DNA from: Solea solea
Taxonomy: Eukaryota > Chordata > Actinopteri > Pleuronectiformes > Soleidae
Direction: 5' to 3'
NCBI RefSeq assembly: GCF_958295425.1
Contig: NC_081142.1
Span: forward strand, 21,596,530-21,660,529
DNA: 64,000 nucleotides
Part shown: positions 38,101-56,100 of the stretch, piece after piece
Layout: each line of letters begins with the position of its first letter
Position numbering within the stretch: position 1 is the stretch's first letter
Notes under the pieces: generated by a model
Databases searched by the model: none
Told to the model about the DNA's origin: nothing
Seen by the model: only the letters and a program-made list of their open reading frames with translations
Position numbers and translations under genes: made by a program

Positions 38101-41100
38101 ACAACTGCACCAACGACTACAACATCTGCACCAACCACAACTACTGCTGCAACTACAACAACTACTGTGCCAACCACTACAACATCTGCACCAACCATTA
38201 CTACTGCACCAACCACTACAACATCTGCACCAACTACAACATCTACTGCACCAACCACTACAACATCTGCACCAACTACTGCAGCAACGACTACAACTAC
38301 TGCACCAACCACTACAACATCTGCACCAACTACTGCAGCAACGACTACAACATCTGCACCAACCACAACTACTGCTGCAACTACAACAACTACTGCACCA
38401 ACCACTACAACAACTGCCCCAACTACAACAACTGCACCAACGACTACAACATCTGCACAAACCACAACTACTGCTGCAACTACAACAACTACTGTGCCAA
38501 CCACTACAACATCTGCACCAACCACAACTACTGCACCAACCACTACAACATCTGCACCAACTACAACAACTACTGCACCAACCACTACAACATCTGCACC
38601 AACTACTGCAGCAACGACTACAACATCTGCACCAACCACAACTACTGCTGCAACTACAACAACTACTGAACCAACCACTACAACAACTGCCCCAACTACA
38701 ACAACTGCACCAACGACTACAACATCTGCACCAACCACAACTACTGCTGCAACTACAACAACTACTGTGCCAACCACTACAACATCTGCACCAACCACAA
38801 CTACTGCACCAACCACTACAACATCTGCACCAACTACAACAACTACTGCACCAACCACTACAACATCTGCACCAACTACTGCAGCAACGACTACAACATC
38901 TGCACCAACCACAACTACTGCTGCAACCACAACAACTACTGCGCAAACCACTACAACAACTGCACCAACGACTACAACATTTACACCAACCACAACTACT
39001 GCTGCAACTACAACAACTACTGCGCCAACCACTACAACAACTGTCCATACTACAACTACTGCCCCAACTACAACAACTACTGTGCCAACCACTACAACAT
39101 CTGCACCAACCACAACTACTGCACCAACCACTACAACATCTGCACCAACTACAACAACTACTGCACCAACCACTACAACATCTGCAGCAACTACAACTAC
39201 TGCACCAACAACTACATCTACTGCACCAACCACTACAACATCTGCACCAACCACAACTACTGCACCAACCACTACAACATCTGCACCAACTACTGCAGCA
39301 ACGACTACAACATCTGCACCAACCACAACTACTGCTGCAACTACAACAACTACTGCACCAACCACTACAACAACTGCCCCAACTACAACAACTGCACCAA
39401 CGACTACAACATCTGCATCAACCACAACTACTGCTGCAACTACAACAACTACTGTGCCAACCACTACAACATCTGCACCAACCACAACTACTGCACCAAC
39501 CACTACAACATCTGCAACAACTACAACAACTACTGTGCCAACCACTACAACAACTGCCCCAACTACAACTACTGCACCAACCACTACAACTGCCCAAACT
39601 ACAACAACTACTGCACCAACCACTACAACATCTGCACCAACCACAACAACAACTGCACCAACCACAACCACTGCACCAACCACTACAACATCTGCACCAA
39701 CCACAACAACATCTGCACCAACTACAACAACTACTTTGCCAACCACTACAACAACTGCCCCAACTACAACTACTACACCAGCCACTACAACATCTGCAAC
39801 AACCACAACTACTGTGCCAACCACTACAACATCTGCACCAACCACAACTACTGCACCAACAACTACAACATCTGCACCAACTACAACAACTACTGCACCA
39901 ACCACTACAACATCTGCAGCAACTACAACTACTGCACCAACAACTACATCTACTGCACCAACCACTACAACATCTGCACCAACCACTACAACATCTGCAC
40001 CAACCACAACTACTGCACCAACCACTACAACTGCCCCAACTACAACAACTACTGTGCCAACCACTACAACATCTGCACCAACTACAACAACTACTGTGCC
40101 AACCACTACAACAACTGCCTCAACTACAACTACTACACCAGCCACTACAACATCTGCAACAACCACAACTACTGTGCCAACCACTACAACATCTGCACCA
40201 ACCACAACTACTGCACCAACAACTACAACATCTGCACCAACTACAACAACTACTGCACCAACCACTACAACATCTGCACCAACCACAACTACTGCACCAA
40301 CAACTACAACATCTGCACCAACTACAACAACTACTGCACCAACCACTACAACATCTGCAGCAACTACAACTACTGCACCAACAACTACATCTACTGCACC
40401 AACCACTACAACATCTGCACCAACCACAACTACTGCACCAACCACTACAACATCTGCACCAACTACTGCAGCAACGACTACAACATCTGCACCAACCACA
40501 ACTACTGCTGCAACTACAACAACTACTGCGCCAACCACTACAACAACTGCCCCAACTACAACAACTGCACCAACGACTACAACATCTGCACCAACCACAA
40601 CTACTGCTGCAACTACAACAACTACTGTGCCAACCACTACAACATCTGCACCAACTACAACAACTACTGCACCAACCACTACAACATCTGCAGCAACTAC
40701 AACTACTGCACAAACAACTACATCTACTGCACCAACCACTACAACATCTGCACCAACCACAACTACTGCACCAACCACTACAACATCTGCACCAACTACA
40801 ACTACTGTGCCAACCACTACAACATCTGCACCAACTACTGCAGCAACGACTACAACATCTGCACCAACCACAACTACTGCTGCAACTACAACAACTACTG
40901 GGTCAACCACTACAACAACTGCCCCAACTACAACTACTGCACCAACCACTACAACTGCCCAAACTACAACAACTACTGCACCAACCACTACAACATATGC
41001 ACCAACCACAACAACAACTGCACCAACCACAACTACTGCACCAACCACTACAACATCTGCACCAACTACAACAACTACTGTGCCAACCACTACAACAACT

Positions 41101-44100
41101 GCCCCAACTACAACTACTACACCAGCCACTACAACATCTGCAACAACCACAACTACTGTGCCAACCACTACAACATCTGCACCAACCACAACTACTGCAC
41201 CAACAACTACAACATCTGCACCAACTACAACAACTACTGCACCAACAACTACATCTACTGCACCAACCACTACAACATCTGCACCAACTACAACAACTGC
41301 ACCAACCACGACTACTGCCCCAACTACAACTACTGCACCACCCACTACAACTACTGCCCCAACTACAACAACTACTGCACCAACCACTACAACTGTCCAT
41401 ACTACAACTACTGCCCCAACTACAACAACTACTGTGCCAACCACTACAACATCTGCACCAACCACAACTACTGCACCAACCACTACAACATCTGCACCAA
41501 CTACAACAACTACTGTGCCAACCACTACAACAACTGCCCCAACTACAACTACTACACCAGCCACTACAACATCTGCAACAACCACAACTACTGCCCCAAC
41601 TACAACAACTACTGTGCCAACCACTACAACATCTGCACCAACCACAACTACTGCACCAACCACTACAACATCTGCACCAACTACAACAACTACTGCACCA
41701 ACCACTACAACATCTGCACCAACTACTGCAGCAACGACTACAACATCTGCACCAACCACTACAACTACTGCACCAACAACTACAACTACTGCCCCAACTA
41801 CAACTACTGTGCCAACCACTACAACAACTGCCCCAACTACAACAACTACTGCATCAACAACTACATCTACTGCACCAACTACAACTACTGCACCAACCAC
41901 TACAACATCTGCAGCAACTACAACTACTGCACCAACAACTACATCTACTGCACCAACCACTACAACATCTGCACCAACCACAACTACTGCACCAACCACT
42001 ACAACATCTGCACCAACTACAACAACTACTGTGCCAACCACTACAACAACTGCCCCAACTACAACTACTACACCAGCCACTACAACATCTGCAACAACCA
42101 CAACTACTGTGCCAACCACAACTACTGTGCCAACCACTACAACATCTGCACCAACCACAACTACTGCACCAACAACTACAACATCTGCACCAACTACAAC
42201 AACTACTGCACCAACCACTACAACATCTGCAGCAACTACAACTACTGCACCAACAACTACATCTACTGCACCAACCACTACAACATCTGCACCAACCACA
42301 ACTACTGCACCAACCACTACAACATCTGCACCAACTACTGCAGCAACGACTACAACATCTGCACCAACCACAACTACTGCTGCAACTACAACAACTACTG
42401 CGCCAACCACTACAACAACTGCACCAACGACTACAACATCTGCACCAACCACAACTACTGCTGCAACTACAACAACTACTGTGCCAACCACTACAACATC
42501 TGCACCAACTACAACAACTACGGTGCCAACCACTACAACAACTGCCCCAACTACAACACCAGCCACTACAACATCTGCACAAACTACAACAACTACTGTG
42601 CCAACCACTACAACAACTGCCCCAACTACAACTACTACACCAGCCACTACAACATCTGCAACAACCACAACTACTGCTGCAACTACAACAACTACTGCAC
42701 CAACCACTACAACATCTGCACCAACCACAACAACTGCTGCAACTACAACAACTACTGTGCCAACCACTACAACTACTGCCCCAACTACAACAACTACTGC
42801 ACCAACCACTACAACATCTGCACCAACCACAACTACTGCACCAACCACTACAACATCTGCACCAACTACAACAACTACTGCACCAACCACTACAACATCT
42901 GCACCAACTACTGCAGCAACGACTACAACATCTGCACCAACCACAACTACTGCTGCAACTACAACAACTACTGCGCCAACCACTACAACAACTGCACCAA
43001 CGACTACAACATTGGCACCAACCACAACTACTGCTGCAACTACAACAACTACTGCGCCAACCACTACAACAACTGTCCATACTACAACTACTGCCCCAAC
43101 TACAACAACTACTGTGCCAACCACTACAACATCTGCACCAACCACTACAACATCTGCACCAACTACAACAACTACTGTGCCAACCACTACAACAACTGCC
43201 CCAACTACAACTACTACACCAGCCACTACAACATCTGCAACAACCACAACTACTGCTGCAACTACAACAACTACTGCACCAACCACGACAACATCTGCAC
43301 CAACCACAACAACTGCTGCAACTACAACAACTACTGTGCCAACCACTACAACATCTGCACCAACTACAACTACTGTGCCAACCACTACAACAACTGCCCC
43401 AACTACAACACCAGCCACTACAACATCTGCAACAACCACAACTACTGCACCAACCACTACAACATCTGCACCAACTACAACAACTACTGTGCCAACCACT
43501 ACAACAACTGCCCCAACTACAACTACTACACCAGCCACTACAACATCTGCACCAACTACTGCAGCAACGACTACAACATCTGCACCAACCACAACTACTG
43601 CTGCAACTACAACAACTACTGCGCCAACCACTACAACAACTGCCCCAACTACAACAACTGCACCAACGACTACAACATCTGCACCAACCACAACTACTGC
43701 TGCAACTACAACAACTACTGTGCCAACATCTACAACATCTGCACCAACTACAACAACTACTGCACCAACCACTACAACATCTGCAGCAACTACAACTACT
43801 GCACAAACAACTACATCTACTGCACCAACCACTACAACATCTGCACCAACCACAACTACTGCACCAACCACTACAACATCTGCACCAACTACAACAACTA
43901 CTGTGCCAACCACTACAACATCTGCACCAACTACTGCAGCAACGACTACAACATCTGCACCAACCACAACTACTGCTGCAACTACAACAACTACTGTGTC
44001 AACCACTACAACAACTGCCCCAACTACAACTACTGCACCAACCACTACAACTGCCCAAACTACAACTACTGCACCAACCACTACAACATCTGCACCAACC

Positions 44101-47100
44101 ACAACAACAACTGCACCAACCACAACTACTGCACCAACCACTACAACATCTGCACCAACTACAACAACTACTGTGCCAACCACTACAACAACTGCCCCAA
44201 CTACAACTACTACACCAGCCACTACAACATCTGCAACAACCACAACTACTGTGCCAACCACTACAACATCTGCACCAACCACAACTACTGCACCAACAAC
44301 TACAACATCTGCACCAACTACAACAACTACTGCACCAACCACTACAACATCTGCAGCAACTACAACTACTGCACCAACAACTACATCTACTGCACCAACC
44401 ACTACAACATCTGCACCAACCACAACTACTGCACCAACCACTACAACATCTGCACCAACTACTGCAGCAACGACTACAACATCTGCACCAACCACAACTA
44501 CTGCTGCAACTACAACTACTGCGCCAACCACTACAACAACTGCCCCAACTACAACAACTGCACCAACGACTACAACATCTGCACCAACCACAACTACTGC
44601 TGCAACTACAACAACTACTGTGCCAACCACTACAACATCTGCACCAACCATTACTACTGCACCAACCACTACAACATCTGCACCAACTACAACATCTACT
44701 GCACCAACCACTACAACATCTGCACCAACTACTGCAGCAACGACTACAACTACTGCACCAACCACTACAACATCTGCACCAACTACTGCAGCAACGACTA
44801 CAACATCTGCACCAACCACAACTACTGCTGCAACTACAACAACTACTGCACCAACCACTACAACAACTGCCCCAACTACAACAACTGCACCAACGACTAC
44901 AACATCTGCACAAACCACAACTACTGCTGCAACTACAACAACTACTGTGCCAACCACTACAACATCTGCACCAACCACAACTACTGCACCAACCACTACA
45001 ACATCTGCACCAACTACAACAACTACTGCACCAACCACTACAACATCTGCACCAACTACTGCAGCAACGACTACAACATCTGCACCAACCACAACTACTG
45101 CTGCAACTACAACAACTACTGAACCAACCACTACAACAACTGCCCCAACTACAACAACTGCACCAACGACTACAACATCTGCACCAACCACAACTACTGC
45201 TGCAACTACAACAACTACTGTGCCAACCACTACAACATCTGCACCAACCACAACTACTGCACCAACCACTACAACATCTGCACCAACTACAACAACTACT
45301 GCACCAACCACTACAACATCTGCACCAACTACTGCAGCAACGACTACAACATCTGCACCAACCACAACTACTGCTGCAACCACAACAACTACTGCGCAAA
45401 CCACTACAACAACTGCACCAACGACTACAACATTTACACCAACCACAACTACTGCTGCAACTACAACAACTACTGCGCCAACCACTACAACAACTGTCCA
45501 TACTACAACTACTGCCCCAACTACAACAACTACTGTGCCAACCACTACAACATCTGCACCAACCACAACTACTGCACCAACCACTACAACATCTGCACCA
45601 ACTACAACAACTACTGCACCAACCACTACAACATCTGCAGCAACTACAACTACTGCACCAACAACTACATCTACTGCACCAACCACTACAACATCTGCAC
45701 CAACCACAACTACTGCACCAACCACTACAACATCTGCACCAACTACTGCAGCAACGACTACAACATCTGCACCAACCACAACTACTGCTGCAACTACAAC
45801 AACTACTGCACCAACCACTACAACAACTGCCCCAACTACAACAACTGCACCAACGACTACAACATCTGCACCAACCACAACTACTGCTGCAACTACAACA
45901 ACTACTGTGCCAACCACTACAACATCTGCACCAACCACAACTACTGCACCAACCACTACAACATCTGCAACAACTACAACAACTACTGTGCCAACCACTA
46001 CAACAACTGCCCCAACTACAACTACTGCACCAACCACTACAACTGCCCAAACTACAACAACTACTGCACCAACCACTACAACATCTGCACCAACCACAAC
46101 AACAACTGCACCAACCACAACTACTGCACCAACCACTACAACATCTGCACCAACCACAACAACATCTGCACCAACTACAACAACTACTTTGCCAACCACT
46201 ACAACAACTGCCCCAACTACAACTACTACACCAGCCACTACAACATCTGCAACAACCACAACTACTGTGCCAACCACTACAACATCTGCACCAACCACAA
46301 CTACTGCACCAACAACTACAACATCTGCACCAACTACAACAACTACTGCACCAACCACTACAACATCTGCAGCAACTACAACTACTGCACCAACAACTAC
46401 ATCTACTGCACCAACCACTACAACATCTGCACCAACCACTACAACATCTGCACCAACCACAACTACTGCACCAACCACTACAACTGCCCCAACTACAACA
46501 ACTACTGTGCCAACCACTACAACATCTGCACCAACTACAACAACTACTGTGCCAACCACTACAACAACTGCCTCAACTACAACTACTACACCAGCCACTA
46601 CAACATCTGCAACAACCACAACTACTGTGCCAACCACTACAACATCTGCACCAACCACAACTACTGCACCAACAACTACAACATCTGCACCAACTACAAC
46701 AACTACTGCACCAACCACTACAACATCTGCACCAACCACAACTACTGCACCAACAACTACAACATCTGCACCAACTACAACAACTACTGCACCAACCACT
46801 ACAACATCTGCAGCAACTACAACTACTGCACCAACAACTACATCTACTGCACCAACCACTACAACATCTGCACCAACCACAACTACTGCACCAACCACTA
46901 CAACATCTGCACCAACTACTGCAGCAACGACTACAACATCTGCACCAACCACAACTACTGCTGCAACTACAACAACTACTGCGCCAACCACTACAACAAC
47001 TGCCCCAACTACAACAACTGCACCAACGACTACAACATCTGCACCAACCACAACTACTGCTGCAACTACAACAACTACTGTGCCAACCACTACAACATCT

Positions 47101-50100
47101 GCACCAACTACAACAACTACTGCACCAACCACTACAACATCTGCAGCAACTACAACTACTGCACAAACAACTACATCTACTGCACCAACCACTACAACAT
47201 CTGCACCAACCACAACTACTGCACCAACCACTACAACATCTGCACCAACTACAACTACTGTGCCAACCACTACAACATCTGCACCAACTACTGCAGCAAC
47301 GACTACAACATCTGCACCAACCACAACTACTGCTGCAACTACAACAACTACTGGGTCAACCACTACAACAACTGCCCCAACTACAACTACTGCACCAACC
47401 ACTACAACTGCCCAAACTACAACAACTACTGCACCAACCACTACAACATATGCACCAACCACAACAACAACTGCACCAACCACAACTACTGCACCAACCA
47501 CTACAACATCTGCACCAACTACAACAACTACTGTGCCAACCACTACAACAACTGCCCCAACTACAACTACTACACCAGCCACTACAACATCTGCAACAAC
47601 CACAACTACTGTGCCAACCACTACAACATCTGCACCAACCACAACTACTGCACCAACAACTACAACATCTGCACCAACTACAACAACTACTGCACCAACA
47701 ACTACATCTACTGCACCAACCACTACAACATCTGCACCAACTACAACAACTGCACCAACCACGACTACTGCCCCAACTACAACTACTGCACCACCCACTA
47801 CAACTACTGCCCCAACTACAACAACTACTGCACCAACCACTACAACTGTCCATACTACAACTACTGCCCCAACTACAACAACTACTGTGCCAACCACTAC
47901 AACATCTGCACCAACCACAACTACTGCACCAACCACTACAACATCTGCACCAACTACAACAACTACTGTGCCAACCACTACAACAACTGCCCCAACTACA
48001 ACTACTACACCAGCCACTACAACATCTGCAACAACCACAACTACTGCCCCAACTACAACAACTACTGTGCCAACCACTACAACATCTGCACCAACCACAA
48101 CTACTGCACCAACCACTACAACATCTGCACCAACTACAACAACTACTGCACCAACCACTACAACATCTGCACCAACTACTGCAGCAACGACTACAACATC
48201 TGCACCAACCACTACAACTACTGCACCAACAACTACAACTACTGCCCCAACTACAACTACTGTGCCAACCACTACAACAACTGCCCCAACTACAACAACT
48301 ACTGCATCAACAACTACATCTACTGCACCAACTACAACTACTGCACCAACCACTACAACATCTGCAGCAACTACAACTACTGCACCAACAACTACATCTA
48401 CTGCACCAACCACTACAACATCTGCACCAACCACAACTACTGCACCAACCACTACAACATCTGCACCAACTACAACAACTACTGTGCCAACCACTACAAC
48501 AACTGCCCCAACTACAACTACTACACCAGCCACTACAACATCTGCAACAACCACAACTACTGTGCCAACCACAACTACTGTGCCAACCACTACAACATCT
48601 GCACCAACCACAACTACTGCACCAACAACTACAACATCTGCACCAACTACAACAACTACTGCACCAACCACTACAACATCTGCAGCAACTACAACTACTG
48701 CACCAACAACTACATCTACTGCACCAACCACTACAACATCTGCACCAACCACAACTACTGCACCAACCACTACAACATCTGCACCAACTACTGCAGCAAC
48801 GACTACAACATCTGCACCAACCACAACTACTGCTGCAACTACAACAACTACTGCGCCAACCACTACAACAACTGCACCAACGACTACAACATCTGCACCA
48901 ACCACAACTACTGCTGCAACTACAACAACTACTGTGCCAACCACTACAACATCTGCACCAACTACAACAACTACGGTGCCAACCACTACAACAACTGCCC
49001 CAACTACAACACCAGCCACTACAACATCTGCACAAACTACAACAACTACTGTGCCAACCACTACAACAACTGCCCCAACTACAACTACTACACCAGCCAC
49101 TACAACATCTGCAACAACCACAACTACTGCTGCAACTACAACAACTACTGCACCAACCACTACAACATCTGCACCAACCACAACAACTGCTGCAACTACA
49201 ACAACTACTGTGCCAACCACTACAACTACTGCCCCAACTACAACAACTACTGCACCAACCACTACAACATCTGCACCAACCACAACTACTGCACCAACCA
49301 CTACAACATCTGCACCAACTACAACAACTACTGCACCAACCACTACAACATCTGCACCAACTACTGCAGCAACGACTACAACATCTGCACCAACCACAAC
49401 TACTGCTGCAACTACAACAACTACTGCGCCAACCACTACAACAACTGCCCCAACTACAACAACTGCACCAACGACTACAACATTGGCACCAACCACAACT
49501 ACTGCTGCAACTACAACAACTACTGCGCCAACCACTACAACAACTGTCCATACTACAACTACTGCCCCAACTACAACAACTACTGTGCCAACCACTACAA
49601 CATCTGCACCAACCACTACAACATCTGCACCAACTACAACAACTACTGTGCCAACCACTACAACAACTGCCCCATCTACAACTACTACACCAGCCACTAC
49701 AACATCTGCAACAACCACAACTACTGCTGCAACTACAACAACTACTGCACCAACCACTACAACATCTGCACCAACCACAACAACTGCTGCAACTACAACA
49801 ACTACTGTGCCAACCACTACAACAACTGCCCCAACTACAACTACTGCACCAACCACTACAACTGCCCCAACTACAACAACTACTGTGCCAACCACTACAA
49901 CATCTGCACCAACTACAACAACTACTGCACCAACAACTACATCTACTGCACCAACCACTACAACATCTGCACCAACTACAACAACTGCATCAACCACGAC
50001 TACTGCCCCAACTACAACTACTGCACCACCCACTACAACTACTGCCCCAACTACAACAACTACTGCACCAACCACTACAACATCTGCACCAACCACGACA

Positions 50101-53100
50101 ACAACTGTCCATACTACAACTACTGCCCCAACTACAACAACATCTGCACCAACCACAACTACTGCACCAACCACTACAACATCTGCACCAACTACAACAA
50201 CTACTGTGCCAACCACTACAACAAATGCCCCATCTACAACTACTACACCAGCCACTACAACATCTGCAACAACCACAACTACTACTGCAACTACAACAAC
50301 TACTGCACCAACCACTACAACATCTGCACCAACTACAACAACTACTGTGCCAACCACTACAACAACTGCCCCAACTACTGCACCAACCACTACAACTGCC
50401 CCAACTACAACAACTACTGTGCCAACCACTACAACATCTGCACCAACTACAACAACTACTGCACCAACCACTACAACATCTGCAGCAACTACAACTACTG
50501 CACCAACAACTACATCTACTGCACCAACCACTACAACATCTGCACCAACTACAACAACTACTGTGCCAACCACTACAACAACTGCCCCAACTACAACTAC
50601 TACACCAGCCACTACAACAACTGCAACAACCACAACTACTGCTGCAACTACAACAACTACTGTGCCAACCACTACAACAACTGCCCCAGCTACAACTAAT
50701 GCACCAGCCACTACAACTGCCCCAACTACAACAACTACTGTGCCAACCACTACAACATCTGCACAAACTACAACAACTGCACCAACCACGACTACTGCCC
50801 CAACTACAACTACTGCACCACCCACTACAACTACTGCCCCAACTACAACAACTACTGCACCAACCACTACAACAACTGCACCAACCACAACTACTGCACC
50901 AACCACTACAACATCTGCACCAACTACAACAACTACTGCACCAACCACTACAACATCTGCACCAACTACTGCAGCAACGACTACAACATCTGCACCAACC
51001 ACTACAACTACTGCACCAACAACTACAACTACTGCCCCAACTACAACTACTGTGCCAACCACTACAACAACTGCCCCAACTACAACAACTACTGCATCAA
51101 CAACTACAACATCTGCACCAACTACAACAACTACTGCACCAACAACTACATCTACTGCACCAACCACTACAACATCTGCACCAACTACAACAACTGCACC
51201 AACCACGACTACTGCCCCAACTACAACTACTGCACCACCCACTACAACTACTGCCCCAACTACAACAACTACTGCACCAACCACTACAACTGTCCATACT
51301 ACAACTACTGCCCCAACTACAACAACTACTGTGCCAACCACTACAACATCTGCACCAACAACAACTACTGTGCCAACCACTTCAACAACTGCCCCAACTA
51401 CAACTACTACACCAGCCACTACAACATCTGCAACAACCACAACTACTGCCCCAACTACAACAACTACTGTGCCAACCACTACAACATCTGCACCAACCAC
51501 AACTACTGCACCAACCACTACAACATCTGCACCAACTACAACAACTACTGCACCAACCACTACAACATCTGCACCAACTACTGCAGCAACGACTACAACA
51601 TCTGCAGCAACCACTACAACTACTGCACCAACAACTACAACTACTGCCCCAACTACAACTACTGTGCCAACCACTACAACAACTGCCCCAACTACAACAA
51701 CTGCTGCATCAACAACTACATCTACTGCACCAACTACAACTACTGCACCAACCACTACAACATCTGCAGCAACTACAACTACTGCACCAACAACTACATC
51801 TACTGCACCAACCACTACAACATCTGCACCAACCACAACTACTGCACCAACCACTACAACATCTGCACCAACTACAACAACTACTGTGCCAACCACTACA
51901 ACAACTGCCCCAACTACAACTACTACACCAGCCACTACAACATCTGCAACAACCACAACTACTGTGCCAACCACTACAACATCTGCACCAACCACAACTA
52001 CTGCACCAACAACTACAACATCTGCACCAACTACAACAACTACTGCACCAACCACTACAACATCTGCAGCAACTACAACTACTGCACCAACAACTACATC
52101 TACTGCACCAACCACTACAACATCTGCACCAACCACAACTACTGCACCAACCACTACAACATCTGCACCAACTACTGCAGCAACGACTACAACATCTGCA
52201 CCAACCACAACTACTGCTGCAACTACAACAACTACTGTGCCAACCACTACAACATCTGCACCAACTACAACAACTACTGTGCCAACCACTACAACAACTG
52301 CCCCAACTACAACACCAGCCACTACAACATCTGCACAAACTACAACAACTACTGTGCCAACCACTACAACAACTGCCCCAACTACAACTACTACACCAGC
52401 CACTACAACATCTGCAACAACCACAACTACTGCTGCAACTACAACAACTACTGCACCAACCACTACAACATCTGCACCAACCACAACAACTGCTGCAACT
52501 ACAACAACTACTGTGCCAACCACTACAACAACTGCCCCAACTACAACTACTGCACCAACCACTACAACAGCCCCAACTACAACAACTACTGTGCCAACCA
52601 CTACAACATCTGCACCAACTACAACAACTACTGCACCAACCACTACAACATCTGCAGCAACTACAACTACTGCACCAACAACTACATCTACTGCACCAAC
52701 CACTACAACATCTGCACCAACTACAACAACTACTGTGCCAACCACTACAACAACTGCCCCAACTACAACTACTACACCAGCCACTACAACATCTGCAACA
52801 ACCACAACTACTGCTGCAACAACCACAACTACTGTGCCAACCACTACAACATCTGCACCAACCACAACTACTGCACCAACAACTACAACATCTGCACCAA
52901 CTACAACAACTACTGCACCAACCACTACAACATCTGCAGCAACTACAACTACTGCACCAACAACTACATCTACTGCACCAACCACTACAACATCTGCAGC
53001 AACTACAACTACTGCACCAACAACTACATCTACTGCACCAACCACTACAACATCTGCACCAACCACAACTACTGCACCAACCACTACAACATCTGCACCA

Positions 53101-56100
53101 ACTACAACAACTACTGTGCCAACCACTACAACAACTGCCCCAACTACAACTACTACACCAGCCACTACAACATCTGCAACAACCACAACTACTGTGCCAA
53201 CCACTACAACATCTGCACCAACCACAACTACTGCACCAACAACTACAACATCTGCACCAACTACAACAACTACTGCACCAACCACTACAACATCTGCAGC
53301 AACTACAACTACTGCACCAACAACTACATCTACTGCACCAACCACTGCAACATCTGCACCAACCACAACTACTGCGCCAACCACTACAACAACTGCCCCA
53401 ACTACAACAACTGCACCAACGACTACAACATCTGCACCAACCACAACTACTGCTGCAACTACAACAACTACTGTGCCAACCACTACAACAACCGCCCCAA
53501 CTACAACTACTACACCAGCCACTACAACATCTGCAACAACCACAACTACTGCTGCAACTACAACAACTACTGCACCAACCACTACAACATCTGCACCAAC
53601 CACAACAACTGCTGCAACTACATCAACTACTGTGCCAACCACTACAACAACTGCCCCAACTACAACTACTGCACCAACCACTATAACTGCCCCAACTACA
53701 ACAACTACTGTGCCAACCACTACAACATCTGCACCAACTACAACAACTACTGCACCAACCACTACAACATCTGCAGCAACTACAACTACTGCACCAACAA
53801 CTACATCTACTGCACCAACCACTACAACATCTGCACCAACCACAACTACTGCACCAACCACTACAACATCTGCACCAACTACAACAACTAATGTGCCAAC
53901 CACTACAACATCTGCACCAACTACTGCAGCAACGACTACAACATCTGCACCAACCACAACTACTGCTGCAACTACAACAACTACTGTGTCAACCACTACA
54001 ACAACTGCCCCAACTACAACTACTGCACCAACCACTACAACTGCCCAAACTACAACAACTACTGCACCAACCACTACAACATCTGCACCAACCACAACAA
54101 CAACTGCACCAACCACAACTACTGCACCAACCACTACAACATCTGCACCAACTACAACAACTACTTTGCCAACCACTACAACAACTGCCCCAACTACAAC
54201 TACTACACCAGCCACTACAACATCTGCAACAACCACAACTACTGTGCCAACCACTACAACATCTGCACCAACCACAACTACTGCACCAACAACTACAACA
54301 TCTGCACCAACTACAACAACTACTGCACCAACCACTACAACATCTGCAGCAACTACAACTACTGCACCAACAACTACATCTACTGCACCAACCACTACAA
54401 CATCTGCACCAACCACTACAACATCTGCACCAACCACAACTACTGCACCAACCACTACAACATCTGCACCAACTACAACTACTGTGCCAACCACTACAAC
54501 ATCTGCACCAACTACTGCAGCAACGACTACAACATCTGCACCAACCACAACTACTGCTGCAACTACAACAACTACTGTGTCAACCACTACAACTACTGCA
54601 CCAACCACTACAACTGCCCAAACTACAACAACTACTGCACCAACCACTACAACATATGCACCAACCACAACAACAACTGCACCAACCACAACTACTGCAC
54701 CAACCACTACAACATCTGCACCAACTACAACAACTACTGTGCCAACCACTACAACAACTGCCCCAACTACAACTACTACACCAGCCACTACAACATCTGC
54801 AACAACCACAACTACTGTGCCAACCACTACAACATCTGCACCAACCACAACTACTGCACCAACAACTACAACATCTGCACCAACTACAACAACTACTGCA
54901 CCAACCACTACAACATCTGCAGCAACTACAACTACTGCACCAACAACTACATCTACTGCACCAACCACTACAACATCTGCACCAACCACAACTACTGCAC
55001 CAACCACTACAACATCTGCACCAACTACTGCAGCAACGACTACAACATCTGCACCAACCACAACTACTGCTGCAACTACAACTACTGCGCCAACCACTAC
55101 AACAACTGCCCCAACTACAACAACTGCACCAACGACTACAACATCTGCACCAACCACAACTACTGCTGCAACTACAACAACTACTGTGCCAACCACTACA
55201 ACATCTGCACCAACTACAACAACTACTGCACCAACCACTACAACATCTGCAGCAACTACAACTACTGCACAAACAACTACATCTACTGCACCAACCACTA
55301 CAACATCTGCACCAACCACAACTACTGCACCAACCACTACAACATCTGCACCAACTACAACAACTACTGTGCCAACCACTACAACATCTGCACCAACTAC
55401 TGCAGCAATGACTACAACATCTGCACCAACCACAACTACTGCTGCAACTACAACTACTGTGTCAACCACTACAACAACTGCCCCAACTACAACTACTGCA
55501 CCAACCACTACAACTGCCCAAACTACAACAACTACTGCACCAACCACTACAACATCTGCACCAACCACAACAACAACTGCACCAACCACAACTACTGCAC
55601 CAACCACTACAACATCTGCACCAACTACAACAACTACTGTGCCAACCACTACAACAACTGCCCCAACTACAACTACTACACCAGCCACTACAACATCTGC
55701 AACAACCACAACTACTGTGCCAACCACTACAACATCTGCACCAACCACAACTACTGCACCAACAACTACAACATCTGCACCAACTACAACAACATCTGCA
55801 CCAACCACTACAACATCTGCAGCAACCACAACTACTGCACCAACAACTACAACATCTGCACCAACTACAACAACTACTGCACCAACCACTACAACATCTG
55901 CAGCAACTACAACTACTGCACCAACAACTACATCTACTGCACCAACCACTACAACATCTGCACCAACCACTACAACATCTGCACCAACCACAACTACTGC
56001 ACCAACCACTACAACTGCCCCAACTACAACAACTACTGTGCCAACCACTACATCTGCACCAACTACAACAACTACTGCACCAACCACTACAACATCTGCA